Program-made: the position numbers and the translations under genes | NCBI GenBank assembly: GCA_016801885.1 | Contig: CM028901.1 | Coordinates: forward strand, 15,635,095 to 15,699,094 | Direction: 5' to 3' | Length of the DNA stretch: 64,000 bases | Source of the DNA: Toxotes chatareus | Taxonomy: Eukaryota; Chordata; Actinopteri; Toxotidae | The notes under the pieces: generated by a model | The model's database searches: none | Seen by the model: the letters and a program-made list of their open reading frames with translations, nothing else | What the model was told of the DNA's origin: nothing | Part shown: in pieces, positions 12,722 through 23,392 of the stretch | Position numbering within the stretch: the stretch's first letter is position 1 | Layout: every line of letters begins with the position of its first letter

Positions 12722-12810
12722 CTGAGAAAAAAAAAAAAAAAAACAATCATTAGCAATAAGTAAAAAGCAAACAGACTAAACCAAACCATCAACATGACCT
12801 CAGATCCTAC
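12722..12810 (-). other. Intron-like segment (89 nt), copy 4
   Basis: Donor GTAGGAT, branch-like GCTAATGAT, a T-tract of about 17 and CTCAG. The equivalent place in copy 5 keeps the donor (near 14810) but has lost the acceptor. Confidence 0.45.
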
Positions 12811-13620
12811 CTTTGGTTGCGGCTCTCTCTTCCTCTGACTAATTTCCCCTGACTATGGTGTCTTCTGCTTTCACATACTGTTGTGGAACAGTCCCGTGCA
12901 TCCATCCCTGCAGGGTAGAACATCTGCTGGGAGTCTCCAAACTCATCTATCCATCAGTCCATTAAAAAACTTCATCACATTCCAGTTCCTCTTCAGCAGG
13001 TTCTGTCGTGGTCTTGTGGTCTTTGCAAACCCTTCCACATAGGCTCAGCAGTAATTAGCATGTCCCATGTCCTGATGTACATGGAGACAGTCTGAGAAGA
13101 CGCTGTTGTCTTCTACTGCATTTTACACCTTTTGTAGACTAATCATTATCAACAGGTTGACAGCTCCATGTCTTGGGCTCAGAGACAGAAAAGTCCAAAT
13201 GGACAGTAAGAAAAAAAAAAAAAAAAAGATCAAGCTCTACAGAGTACAAGGTTTTCTTCATCCAAGTGTCAAAGTTAAAAGTCAAACTAAAATAAATAAC
13301 ATGACAAGTATATGGAAAAGGTGCTGAAGAACAGAACTGACAATTTGGGAGCAACGTGTGCAACACACAATGTAAAAGTAAACAGCATGGATAAAGGGAG
13401 TAACACCATCACTGGAAGTTCAGCCACAGAAAAAGGTCTCAGTTCTTTCATAATCAAGTTAAAGAATCATTTAAGGAGAATTTAAACTTCAACATGTCTT
13501 CCTCACTCTGTTCCTTCAAGCACTGGAACGAGGCCTTAACTGTGTCTTCCCCTCTAGTGTCTTTGACATAGTTCTTAAAACATAGTGAAAGGTTTCTCTA
13601 CCATCTGTAAACATGTTTTC

Positions 13621-15390
13621 AGGTTTACCTTCTGAAATGGCTGTCACTCTGTTCACATTTGTTTATAAAGATTAGCTGTTCTACTTCAAGTCAAAGCCTG
13701 TTATCCTTAAGACTTTCTCTTCAATTCAGCCCATGACAATGTCTCATTTCAAGTATGTCAATAGCATGTAGCTCAGTAGGAGCAAATTAATCATTATTGT
13801 TCAACCTGGTAAACCTGACATCTATTAGGTTTTTACAGTGGTCACTGCGTCCATCATCACCACGAGATGGAAAATGAAGCAAATAAACCCAAACTGGGTG
13901 CATCTTTAATCTGAGCTATCCGAGTCGTCTCTCTGCCAGGCTTCCTTCCCTTACCCTGTCCACCACGTAATGGGAAGAAAAAAAAAAAAAAAAAAAACAA
14001 AACCTATGATGTACATATGTAAACATAAATATGAAGACATGTTTTTATCTTTTCTGATATTGGGGTATATGTATATTCTAAGGGGTGGTTATTGTAGTTT
14101 TGTTTGAATCCTATTGGTTATTTTTAATTCAAATTTAGCTAAGAAATGCTTTTTCTTTCTTCTGTCTTCCAACTCTTCTTCATACTACGTTGCATTTTCT
14201 TCATTTTCCACTGGGAGTTTGATTGTAACTAAAGAATTTCCCTTTTAATAGTTTCTGATTCTGACACACAAAGAAAATTGTGTTTGTTTCTGAATCTAAC
14301 GAAAAACAAAAACACAGCTGGACAATTCATTCATAACATGTGATCTATGAGCTGAAAAACTACTTGAGAAAGCCAACATCACAGATCCAGCTGTGTTTCA
14401 TTTGCACTTTCCTGAGACCGTGTCCTCTTGAGGCATCACAAGTGAAAAGCTGGTAAAACTTCAGTTCCAACAACAGAGTTAATAAATGGTCACAGTCTGT
14501 GCTTAACCAGCACTTGAGCTTCACTATGCAGAAAATCAGCCCATCCACCTCCTAGATGCAGCAGACTCACTTCCTGGTCGTGTCCTGTAGTTTGAAGAGC
14601 AGCTTGCAGACTTGTGTGATGTGGGCTGCAACAGTCCTTCAGAGGTGAGGTCTGGAGATCTAGGCGGTGCCCAGGGCTTGCTGGATCAGGTCAGGCCACA
14701 ACATTCCCCTTCCAGCCTTCCTTAAGGTTGGACATACAGAAAAACAATCATTAGCATTAAGTAAAAGACAAACAGACTAAACCAAACCATCATCATGACC
14801 TCAGATCCTACCTTTGGTTGTCGCTCTTTCACGTCCTGACTCTGGTGTCTGCTGCTTTCACATACTTTCACTGGCTTTTGTGGAACAGTTCAGTGCATCC
14901 ATTCCTGCAGGGGGGAAAGTCTGCTGGGAGTCATCTATCCATCAGTCCGTTAACTCAAAACTTCATCACATTCCAGTTCGGTATTGCCTGTGGAACTCCT
15001 CTTCAGCACTTTACACCTTTTGCAGACTAATCATATAAACAGGTTGACAGTTCTATGTTTTGGGCTCAGAAGCAGAAAAGCCCAAATGTACAGTAAGAAA
15101 GTTATTAACAAAAAAAAAAAAAAAAAAAAACTCAAGCTCTACAGAGTACAAGGTTTTCTTCATCCAAGTGTAAAAGTTAAGTAAATTCGCAATAACAAGT
15201 GCAAGATAAAGGATAACTATGAAAACAAAAGAATAAAAAAAAAAACAGAAATATGTAAAGTCAAACTAAAATAAATAACATGACAAGTATATCAATGTTT
15301 GACATGGTTTTAAAAACATAGTGAAAGGTTCTTCTACCATCTGTAAACCTGTTTTCAGGTTTGCCTTCTGAAATGGCTGTCACTCTGTTT
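13621..15390. repeat. Array copy 5, internally deleted, right edge
   Basis: At an A-tract (13977-13997) the sequence jumps over about 1.2 kb of the unit and resumes at CCTATGATGTACAT. The hairpin segment is lost. At 14738-14745 a further deletion removes the polypyrimidine tract and acceptor of the intron-like segment. Identity falls towards 14820-15390, and the array ends at about 15390. Confidence 0.85.
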
Positions 15391-16130
15391 AAACCAGTCA
15401 TCCAAAACCAGTCAAGTCATTATTAAAGTCCTGGCCCTTATAATCAGCTACGATGATCTTAGAGAACTTACACCAGGGAATAACAAGGTTAATGAACAGA
15501 TTAAAAGAATTTACAGGGAAGCAAGTGAAGTAAAAATAAATAAATAAATAGTAAAAATCAAAAAGGTAAAAATTAAAAGTAAAAATTAAAAGGTTCATAG
15601 CAAGAACCTTTTTTTTTTTTTTAATTTAGATTCTGATTAAACTAAAATACAACACCTACACACCAACATGGCGGCTGTATATGCCTCCTTGCTCACACTC
15701 TACATTTTCAACAGTGATCACTTCTATATAGAGTAGACCTATGACGCAAACATTTTTGTCCTACTTCAGTTGTGAGGATACACTAAAACATAATGTATGC
15801 CCTAGTCCCTTACCTTAACCTCAACTATTCAGACTGAAAATTGAAAGGAGGGCTTGACCGATCAAAATGCCAAAATGTTTTTTTTTTTTTTAAGGCTTTG
15901 TATACGTGACCTTGACCTACCCCACATAGTAAATGTATTTTACAGCTGCCCATGTTATTCTGCCCTTCCACACTTTATGCTCACAAGTTTAAGTCAATTT
16001 GTCTTATTTGAAGTGTTTTGTTATGTGATGTAACTGCTGATATTTACATATAACTGCATATTTTGTATATCATCTGTCTGCTTTGGAAATTTGGTGTTTC
16101 GGTTGATCTGATCTGCCAATAAAGCTAAAG
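15391..16130. repeat. Decayed array remnant and unique flank
   Basis: 15680-15750 still aligns weakly with the array segment containing CCTTGCTCACACTCTGCC and ACCTATGATG. The rest is AT-rich, with no supported exon. It ends in a 3'-UTR-like AT-rich stretch before the AATAAA at 16118. Confidence 0.5.
16118..16123 (+). terminator. Candidate polyadenylation signal AATAAA
   Basis: AATAAA lies after about 200 bases of T-rich 3'-UTR-like sequence and is followed by a G-rich tract. No coding exon is found upstream, so it may be unused or belong to a lost gene. Confidence 0.25.
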
Positions 16131-16150
16131 GGGGAGGGGAGGGGAGGGGG
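16130..16150 (+). repeat. G-quadruplex motif
   Basis: Four G-runs of 5, 4, 4 and 5 are separated by single A bases, which fits the canonical short-loop G4 pattern. It sits 7 bases after AATAAA. Confidence 0.8.
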
Positions 16151-16207
16151 AGAGAGATGCCAAAATCAGACCCTCATAACCCTGGCATATTAGAGAGAGC
16201 GAGAGAG

Positions 16208-16230
16208 ACACACACACACACACACACACA
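16208..16230 (+). repeat. (CA)n microsatellite
   Basis: A CA dinucleotide run is followed directly by an A-tract. Confidence 0.85.
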
Positions 16231-16289
16231 AAAAAAAAAAAACAAACAAACAGCCGCAACACAAGCCCCATCGACACAGAGGGATGCCC

Positions 16290-16336
16290 AAATCAGACCC
16301 AACACAGGGCCCCAAATCAGCCCACATCAGGCATAT
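16290..16336 (+). repeat. 47-bp direct repeat, left copy
   Basis: It is identical over 47 bases to 16545-16591. The two copies flank a decayed fragment of the 2.8-kb array unit. The core CAGGGCCCCAA also recurs near 17184, so the motif belongs to a local minisatellite. Confidence 0.85.
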
Positions 16337-16525
16337 ATGTATATTTTAAGGGGGGTATTGCAATATTTTTACTTTTATTTTTTCCACTTCATTTAATTTT
16401 AGAAACACTTCTTTCTCTTGTGTACTCACTATCTCTGTGCAGTTGCTCTTCATTTGCAGTTGGGAGTTTGTACGTAAAAAAAAGAATTGCCCTACGGAGA
16501 TTAATTTCTGATTGTGATAGAGAAA
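16333..16525. repeat. Decayed 2.8-kb unit fragment
   Basis: It aligns with the unit part that contains GTATATGTATATTCTAAGGGG, TTCTTCATTTTGCATTGGGAG and TTTCTCTGATTC. It is much more diverged than copies 1-4, so it is an old outlier of the array. Confidence 0.65.
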
Positions 16526-16544
16526 CAACACAACACAGGCTCCT

Positions 16545-16591
16545 AAATCAGACCCAACACAGGGCCCCAAATCAGCCCACATCAGGCATAT
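16545..16591 (+). repeat. 47-bp direct repeat, right copy
   Basis: Exact match of 16290-16336. It is followed by GA-rich sequence as in the region left of the first copy. Confidence 0.85.
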
Positions 16592-17290
16592 TAGAGAGAG
16601 ACAGCCCCAACGGGCCCCCCTATAAACCATATTAGACAGAGAGAAACAGGCCCTAATGGCCCCAATGCTGGGCTCCTAGATTAGAGGGAGGGAGAGATGT
16701 GATTGTGAGTCTGTGCGTGAGAGACTGACACAGCGGCCAAGACAAGGTAAAGGCATGGCACAGCCAGAAATGTTTCCAGCTGGTCAAAACTGACAAACAA
16801 CCGCCCAACCAACAAAAAGAAAGATGACCGATGGCAGCCATATTGGATGGACAGGAACAAATTCTGTAGGAGGAAAAGTTATGGCACGGCGGCCAGACAT
16901 CCCAGCATCACGAAATGGAACTCATACCTCGTATGGCCTCTTGATCCAACGTGGTCAAAATCGATGCTACAATGATGGGAGAGGGTTAGAGCGCAAGAGA
17001 GCGCGCGAAGGAGAGAGAGAGAGAGAGATAGACGGGCAAACGGTCGGGCGGACAGAACTAATCATGGCACGGCATGTGTGTGTGTGTGTGTGTGTGCGCG
17101 CAAAAGAGAGACAGGTGGCACAGTGGCCAATCAAACACCTCAAAGCTGATCCAAGCTCATGATGGCAGGGGACCATCAAAACACAGGGCCCCAACCAAAC
17201 AGACACAGGGCCACTCAGCATGGTGGCCGTGTGTCTGTTGCACAGAGAGACAGGTGGCACGGCAGCCGATCAAACACACCCCAGCAGCAG
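16592..17290 (+). repeat. Degenerate minisatellite-like region
   Basis: Phrases recur with changes: AGAGACAGGTGGCACAGTGG near 17107 and AGAGACAGGTGGCACGGCAG near 17245; CAATCAAACAC and CGATCAAACAC; GGCCCCAA. GA-rich (16998-17030) and GT-rich runs lie between. Open frames here are by-products of these repeats. Confidence 0.55.
17075..17096 (+). repeat. (TG)n microsatellite
   Basis: A TG run ends in CGCG. Confidence 0.85.
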
Positions 17291-17339
17291 AATAAAAACT
17301 TAACTTACTACTTGTTGACTTATTCTCATGCTGATCTGT

Positions 17340-17497
17340 TTGTGGACCTGAAAGAAGAAGAAGAAAAAGAAGAAGAAGAAACAGCTCAGTCTGAGTCTGC
17401 AGGTCAGAGCCAGTTCACCTGTGAAGACACGGGGAGGACTGATCCTGTCCAACATTCTGTGGACATCAGTTCACTGAATATAAATCCATCTGTGTGA
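17340..17497 (+). pseudogene. Possible C-terminal exon relic, acidic tail
   Basis: An open frame encodes a Glu-rich stretch (DLKEEEEKEEEETAQSES), then a hydrophilic tail ending NINPSV and a TGA at 17495. The composition resembles the end of a fish multi-exon protein, and the following 250 bases look like a 3' UTR. No upstream exon could be joined to it, and the frame runs back into minisatellite sequence. It could equally be chance. Confidence 0.2.
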
Positions 17498-17499
17498 AG

Positions 17500-18103
17500 C
17501 TTTATACAGACACACACACACACACACTGAATCAGGGAATAATCATTTCTCCTGCTGTGATTGTTTGAGCTTATGGAACATTCCTGTCAATTACTGATCA
17601 TATTGGAGAGTGTGATGTGAGTGAGGATGACTGTGGTGCAGCTGAAAGATGAAGATTTTCAGACTGACTACAGGTGGTTTAGAGATCAGCAGCACGTTCT
17701 CTTCACTGAGCAGCGTTTCACAATCTTTAAACATTGTTTATTGATTAAATTCTGCTCAACAAGTAAAACGGAAAATCAACAATGATCAAACTGATGACGG
17801 TATTTTACCGTCCGAGCTTCACTCAGAGGGAACCACAATCCCTCAGGTTCACCTTCACCCAGGCCGCTGCTGCACCTGTGAGCCAAAGGAGCAGGTGTGC
17901 TCCAGGTAGCCACAGCCCGCGCGCACGTGACCTGCAGCTCTGGACTCTAATATTACTAATAAAGGTTTATGCGGGGTAAAAACTGTGTGTCTGTCCAACT
18001 CTGACGACGACGAGCGCACCTGTGACGGTTTTCGAAACCATGTAGTTGGCGCGCTCGTTGGGGCTCGTCTGAAATCGTGGATTGAAATGTTGGGTGTACT
18101 CAC
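17500..18103. other. Unassigned, CpG-containing sequence
   Basis: It contains a short CA run at 17511-17526 and a moderately CpG-rich part from 17860. No supported exon is present on the plus strand. On the minus strand it would be the first intron of the candidate transcript starting near 18570. Confidence 0.4.
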
Positions 18104-18570
18104 TTTTCGTAGAAACTCCAGAAAGCCGTTTCCAAGCCGTCTGTCCAAGGTGAGCGGTGCGATGAAGACACGCGCACTGAGGCTGTGTGCGCGGGCGTGA
18201 GCAAACAGTGGCCTCTGTGGCTCACGTGGTGGAAAGGCCTCTGTAGCAGCATCTGAAGCACAGAGATTCACAGGCTGATGCACCTGGTCTGTTTCCCTCA
18301 GTGTGCTCACACCGTCTCCATACTCACTCAGAAACTCGGTGGAAGTCTGCGTTCTGCGCACACGCGCTCTCCTCTCCTCCAAACGGGCGCGGTAATGGCT
18401 GACTCGGTGGACCGCGTGGTGGTCGCAGTGGCACCGTGGTTTAGCTGAACTACGAGCTGAGACCAGCTCCTTACACACGGCTCAGCGTTCGGTTTTACCA
18501 GGTTACACACTGACTCAAAGTCCAAGGTCTTCACCTGATGAACAACAATATTTCACAGATTTGAATGAAC
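18104..18570 (-). other. Candidate first exon (non-coding?) on minus strand
   Basis: This is a CpG-rich block downstream of promoter-like boxes. It ends at a consensus donor (AAAA followed by GTGAGTAC, intron start 18103). A 207-codon minus frame overlaps it but contains no ATG, begins at GTG right after a TGA, and runs through the donor. I read the block as a 5'-UTR or lncRNA exon rather than a coding exon. No downstream exon was identified. Confidence 0.35.
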
Positions 18571-18589
18571 ACAACCAGCGTCTCCGTGT

Positions 18590-18720
18590 CCACCTGTTTA
18601 TAGCGTCCTCCCGGCCTGCACCTGTCCCTTTTATGTCCCACCCTCTAACAACCAGGTGGGTCGTCATCTCTGATTGGCTAATGATTGGCCAGTGATAATT
18701 GAGCCAGACCCTAATATCAC
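18590..18720 (-). promoter_or_regulatory. Candidate minus-strand promoter
   Basis: On the minus strand, two CCAAT boxes (plus-strand ATTGG near 18672 and 18685) precede CATAAAAGGG near 18630 and CTATAAAC near 18600. A CpG-rich transcribed-looking block follows. Order and spacing fit a CCAAT/TATA promoter firing towards lower coordinates. Confidence 0.4.
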
Positions 18721-18724
18721 AGGT

Positions 18725-21469
18725 CATGTATTACAAAACATAGAAACCAATAGGGGTGTGCAACTCTGCAAAATGTGGTATGATCCCATAGCCTACCAAA
18801 TAAATACAGGGCCAGTGTTCAATTAGTTGATCATGATTATGATCATAATAAAACAGGACAAAGATTTTAGGCATTTTTAAGTCGAAATTTGTTGTTATTC
18901 AGAAACAATAACAATATATAAATACAACAATGTCACAAAATAACAATAAACACTATAAAAGTATCGCAAAAATATGCTTGCATTACACACAATTGTTTGT
19001 GAAAAATAAAATCAATAGGGAAAATGAAAAAAGTGCAAATAACTAAACAAAAGCAAAAACTACTATTGGCTGTCATTCATGGCCTTTGGCTGAGGTCCCC
19101 TTCTGGGCCCTGTCCCCATGTTTAGAACCACAGATTTATAGGTTTTTGTTCAGAAACAATAACATGTTTACATTTTTCCCTTTTATTGCACTTGCTGCAA
19201 TTGCTGACCACTAAATCTGCTACTGCTACCACTTTTATCTATTTTATATTTTACTTTTACTGTAATTAGTATGACTACGGTTATCACTGCTAATAACAGT
19301 AATGATTTGTCTGATCCTATGAATGGATCTAATGTACCTGCACCATGTCAGGACACTGGAATCCTCACAGGACTGTGTTTTCTTGTATGGGAAATTTTTC
19401 ACTAATTATTATGTCAGTTGCTTTGACAACAATGTCTTGTGAATGACCACAGTGAGGTCACAGTGGAACATATTGAATATCTCTCACTGAAAGAGAGAAG
19501 TGGGTGTATTTAAGAAGGGTGCTCATGTTGTTTTGTGTCAAACCAGGAAGGTGTCGCATGTCTTCTTCCTTAACTGATTAACTTGTTACTCATGATGTAG
19601 AAATGTGCCAAAAATCTGTTGAACATGGTGTTGAATATGGTGAACAGAGCTACTTTTCCCTTTTGTCACACACAAAGAATTGCTCACTCATGCTGACATA
19701 ATGGAGGAATGGACAACATGGTGGCATTCTTTCTGAACATGCTGAAAGGCCAGTAAAAACACATGATTTAACACGGCAATGGAGCATGGCAGCCATTTGG
19801 TTTCCTCATTGAGGTTTCTCCTGATTCAATGCTGCAACAACACACAAACTAAAGGACTACTTTGACCTTTTAAAATAAAAGTTTGGCACCTTTTATTTTA
19901 TATTAGATACGATCATGAGCACTAAAACCATCTCCCTGGTATCAACAGTATCCTGAAAATAAGAAAATAATTACTTGTGGCAGTTCCGAGGCATTAGGTT
20001 TGGCTCATTTTAAAGGACCATGCTGGTGGTTTTGCATGTTTTAGCCCATTAACTGCAAATTGCTTATTGTACATAATGTTATTACTAACCGTTGATGAAG
20101 CAAAGCACACATTTTTAGTTTGACTCCCCGTCACCGCTTCAGTTAATCTCACTCAGGTATATGAAATTCAGCTTGAGTAATTTTAGACATGTTTAAAATA
20201 GATACCCAATCACAGTTCAAGTACATTTGTTTTGTTAATGAGTTTTTTGGTTGTAGAATGTAACTGAGAGACTGTATACTGTTGCTGGGGTTATTTATTT
20301 ATTTATTTTAAAGGGTGTTTTTTTTTTTGTTTTCACTCACACACATAAAATACTATTTTATGTGACATGGAGAACCTGTTAGCAAACAGTTACCGACAAC
20401 ATCCAGCTGATCCAGAGCAACGTTTATTCAGCATCATTTAAATTTAGTGGTGGGCGGGTGGGTAGTGCACAGTGGGTTTATGGATCTTTTTACTAAGACC
20501 AGTTGCCTGCTGTGGCTGAAAATAACGCTATTCAGCGAGCTGAAAGATGCTGTAAAGCAGCTTTAATACTGATACTGTGTGAGACTGGATATATATTTTT
20601 TATTTATCTTGCTTCATCTCATTGGTAATAATGGCATGATCATGTCAAGGAAAATGTTAAAAATTGCTATATTAGACAGAATTCTCCTTTAACTAAACAG
20701 TATCTGTAACATTTGTTTTTTGCCTGTATTGCTTCCCGTCATGCTTGAAGCAGCACAGCCGTCCTTATAATCATCCCCTTCAATGTTATGGCATGAGGCT
20801 GATTTAGTGTTGCTATATAGTCACAAAGTAGGGGGTAGCAGATCACAAATCCAGTGTATATACAGCACTTTCCCAGAACAGCAGCTAGAATAAATGTTAT
20901 ATTTAGTCGGGTGATCATATCAGCGGGGCTGCCTTATAGTTTCCATGTTGACATAAAAACATGCAGGCTGTTATATAAGAGAGGTAGTGAATGTAAATAG
21001 CAGAGGATCAGCGGAGTGACACAGTCCATCAAAGAAGAGTGCCTCAGGAATGGTCGTGATGTAACAGAGAGGCCCTGACAGCTGAGTGAAAAGTCACATT
21101 TTTTTTCAACACCATCATATATCATTCTCAGAGCAGTTATGCACACCATTCACCCCTTTGAACATCAGAATAACATTCCTCTGTGATAAAAACACGGTTT
21201 CAGTTTTTCTGTGTCTCCAGTAATGGACTCCACATGGTGTTCATTTTGGTAATAAAGCTAAATTATGACTGACAGGGCTGTGGAAATGATATTTGCTAAT
21301 ATAAATGTTATGTGGGCAATCTAGCTGAATATCAAGGTGCTAAGAGCTGAAGTCAGTCTGACAAGATAAATAGACCTGTTGCAATTTGCATTCATCACAT
21401 TTAACAAAAGGCTCGCTTAAAATGTCACTGTTTAACCTGTCAGCACTGTTATTATACCGCAGTCCAGCA

Positions 21470-21472
<3 letters not shown>
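18725..21472. other. Intergenic, no gene seen
   Basis: AT-rich sequence with T-tracts (for example 20287-20330). No frame with protein-like composition or splice context was found. Confidence 0.6.

Positions 21473-21519
<47 letters not shown>
21473..21519 (+). repeat. (GT)23 microsatellite
   Basis: An uninterrupted GT run of about 46 bases. Confidence 0.95.
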
Positions 21520-21521
<2 letters not shown>

Positions 21522-23174
21522 AACTGTGTGCTCAAGACATTAACACATTCTTTCCTTCCAGGAAGAAAAAGTCACTGTAGCCACTAGTGGAAAAGAAGCG
21601 GCAGGCCAGACCCTATGGAGTTACATAAGAGTGACGTGTTTGCCTCTTTAGGTATGGAGGCACTATTGTTGCTGTTGTTGAGCTGCTGAAGCACAAAATC
21701 TACACGACAGTGGAGCAAATGCAAGTTAATGGTGGTGACACACATGAGATACATGATGACTTCAACATGGTGTTGTCACAGCCATGAACTCACATCCACA
21801 AATTGTTATATCATATATAAAAAAAGAAGAGGTGCTCATGTTTTACTAGCGCTGCGCTATGCATACTGGCACTGGAACTTGTAGTGTGTACCTTGTCCAT
21901 TTGGGTATTATCATTTCAGCCTTTTATTGGCACTGTAATCTCTGTGAAAACAATGAGGGCAGGGTGAAAATCTAACCATTCAGTTCTGAAAAGGGACTCT
22001 GTTTTTGATATTGGTAAACTAAGTCACAAGTCTTTCTGATCTGAACAGTGACACAACTAAAATGATAATATTTGTACATTTTTCTGTCAAAGCTGTGTTA
22101 TGTGGAACAGACCAACTGCCATCCATATATAGATAGAGAGCAACAATATCACTGATTTGAAGTGTGTCTTCCCATCTGAAGAATCTAGATCCAGTGATCA
22201 CTCTCTAAACTCCTGAAGGAAATATCTGACTCTTCAGCTGCTAAAATAAGTTTCCAAAGCTTGTAGAAGAAGTTGAGAAATTACTAAGTCCCGGCTATTA
22301 ATCCATAATCACTCCCGGCTCTTTGGCAGGAAACCTCATCCTCTCTCTCTTTCTCCCGCCTTCCTCAGAGAGAGCTCAGGATTTCTTTTCTGTCCTGTCC
22401 ATTTACTCTTTATCATATCTGTCAGGGAGAGGAGGAGTGGCTGATCTCTTTCAGTAATAAACACATTTGAATTGCTTGTTGTAAACAAACCTTTTTGACC
22501 ATGTGCAAAGCATGACACTTGGGTTCCTCTGTAACAATTTCAGCATTGTGATTATATTACTCTTAATATGTTTGTTTGTTTGTAGCTACCACTTGGTACA
22601 GCTTTTGTGATCAGAAAACACGCCTTCATCGTATTGTAATTATATTCCAACCCTTCATTCACATTCAGTGGTTTTGTCCTGTTTTTTCCTTTAACCGTTT
22701 CCTTTTCAAACACTTTTTTTTTTTTTAATAACCACAATTTGTGATCTGATCACACACACATCCACATCAGCTGTGTAGTACAGTCATTATCACCGTGTTT
22801 ATTCCAACCTGTTTCTTACTTATCAGTTGTGATTATTACTAATCCATCACTCTTATCTAGTGGTCAAACGTCCCACTGGTTTCTCACACTTTAAAATAAT
22901 TTTCTTCTAATGAATTTTAAAATTTGTTTGGTTTTTCTTTTACATTAACCAAGCTGTTAAAACGTCACAGGAAATCATATAAATTTAAACTGATGGTGTA
23001 AAATGAATGATGAAGTATATAAAGTAAGAAAAACTGTACTTCTCTTTAAGAGAAACAAGTTCCAACATTTGTCAACAAGTTCTTTAAAAACCTGGCTGTA
23101 CAATTATAAATTACTACTTGACAAAGCATTCATTATTTAGAAATGTATTTATTCATTTATTTATTTTAATTGGG
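21520..23174. other. Intergenic, no gene seen
   Basis: There is a pyrimidine-rich acceptor-like site at 21553-21562 (TTCCTTCCAG), but no open exon follows. The rest is AT-rich with no recognised element. Confidence 0.55.
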
Positions 23175-23214
23175 GATTGTGGGAGGGAACCGGAGCACCC
23201 GGAGAAAACCCACG
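23175..23214 (-). repeat. Fragment of a common fish SINE-like repeat
   Basis: The plus strand carries GAACCGGAGCACCCGGAG and AAACCCACG. This is the reverse complement of the phrase CGTGGGTTTTCTCCGGGTGC that fish genomes contain in very many tRNA-headed repeats. The corresponding part of a longer copy is at 39030-39060 on the other strand. Confidence 0.65.
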
Positions 23215-23375
23215 GGGGGGGTCTGGGGGGCTGGGGGGTTGTGGGTCAGCAGCAGTAGCTAGCTGCTGGTTGGGGAGGGTGGGAGGGACCAGCAGCACTT
23301 AGCTGCTGGTGGAGGGGATGGGGTGGCTGGGGACTCACCAGCAGATGAGCTGCTGCTGGTGGATGCTGGGTTCTT
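23214..23375 (+). repeat. G-rich minisatellite with G4 motif and CAGCAG/CTGCTG arms
   Basis: G-runs at 23214-23221, 23225-23230, 23233-23238 and 23243-23245 give a G4 pattern. After that, AGCTGCTGGT recurs at about 23260, 23311 and 23350 with CAGCAG upstream each time, so the stretch can form several small hairpins. It overlaps the tentative distal exon of the coiled-coil gene. Confidence 0.7.
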
Positions 23376-23388
23376 GGGCTTCTTGAAC
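23339..23388 (-). CDS. Tentative distal exon of coiled-coil gene
   Basis: On the minus strand, CTTATCTTAG precedes a 50-nt block, which is followed by GTGAGTCC, a strong donor. The block is open in several frames and is Ser/Pro/Gln-rich. A matching upstream donor (AAAGAG then GTACTT) would be at 23605. Joining them needs a frame other than the one that stops at 23625. The acceptor also sits at the edge of an AGATAAGAT repeat, so this may be coincidence. Confidence 0.2.
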
Positions 23389-23392
23389 CTAA

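Larger units (their letters stand above)
10918..13620. repeat. Array copy 4, near complete
   Basis: This copy is 2703 bp. It lacks about 24 bases just before the TGATGATGG segment at 11571, and the A-tract near 13210 is shortened together with its neighbours. The donor-like site has changed to GTTAGT (minus, near 11290). The hairpin is at 11372-11395 and the intron-like segment at 12722-12810. The adjoining minus-strand frame 10765-10953 is the longest protein-like frame in the array. Confidence 0.9.
1629..15390. repeat. Tandem array of a ~2.8-kb unit (macrosatellite)
   Basis: The landmark AGGTTTGCCTTCTGAAATGG (or a one-base variant) recurs at 1680, 2422, 5260, 8073, 10918, 13621 and about 15357. 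The full periods are therefore 2838, 2813, 2845 and 2703 bp. Between landmarks the copies align along their whole length, with scattered substitutions and A-tract length changes. Copies 1-4 are essentially complete; copies 0 and 5 are internally deleted. Decayed pieces continue to about 16520. All copies are in the same direction. There is no transposase, reverse transcriptase, LTR or terminal inverted repeat that I can see. The unit carries minus-strand GT-AG signals, so it may derive from a transcribed gene or lncRNA that was tandemly duplicated. Confidence 0.95.

Noticed and set aside
17855..18478. 207-codon minus frame in CpG-rich sequence
   Set aside because: No ATG in the frame, a TGA lies just before its GTG start, and a consensus donor interrupts it. 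More likely a non-coding first exon.
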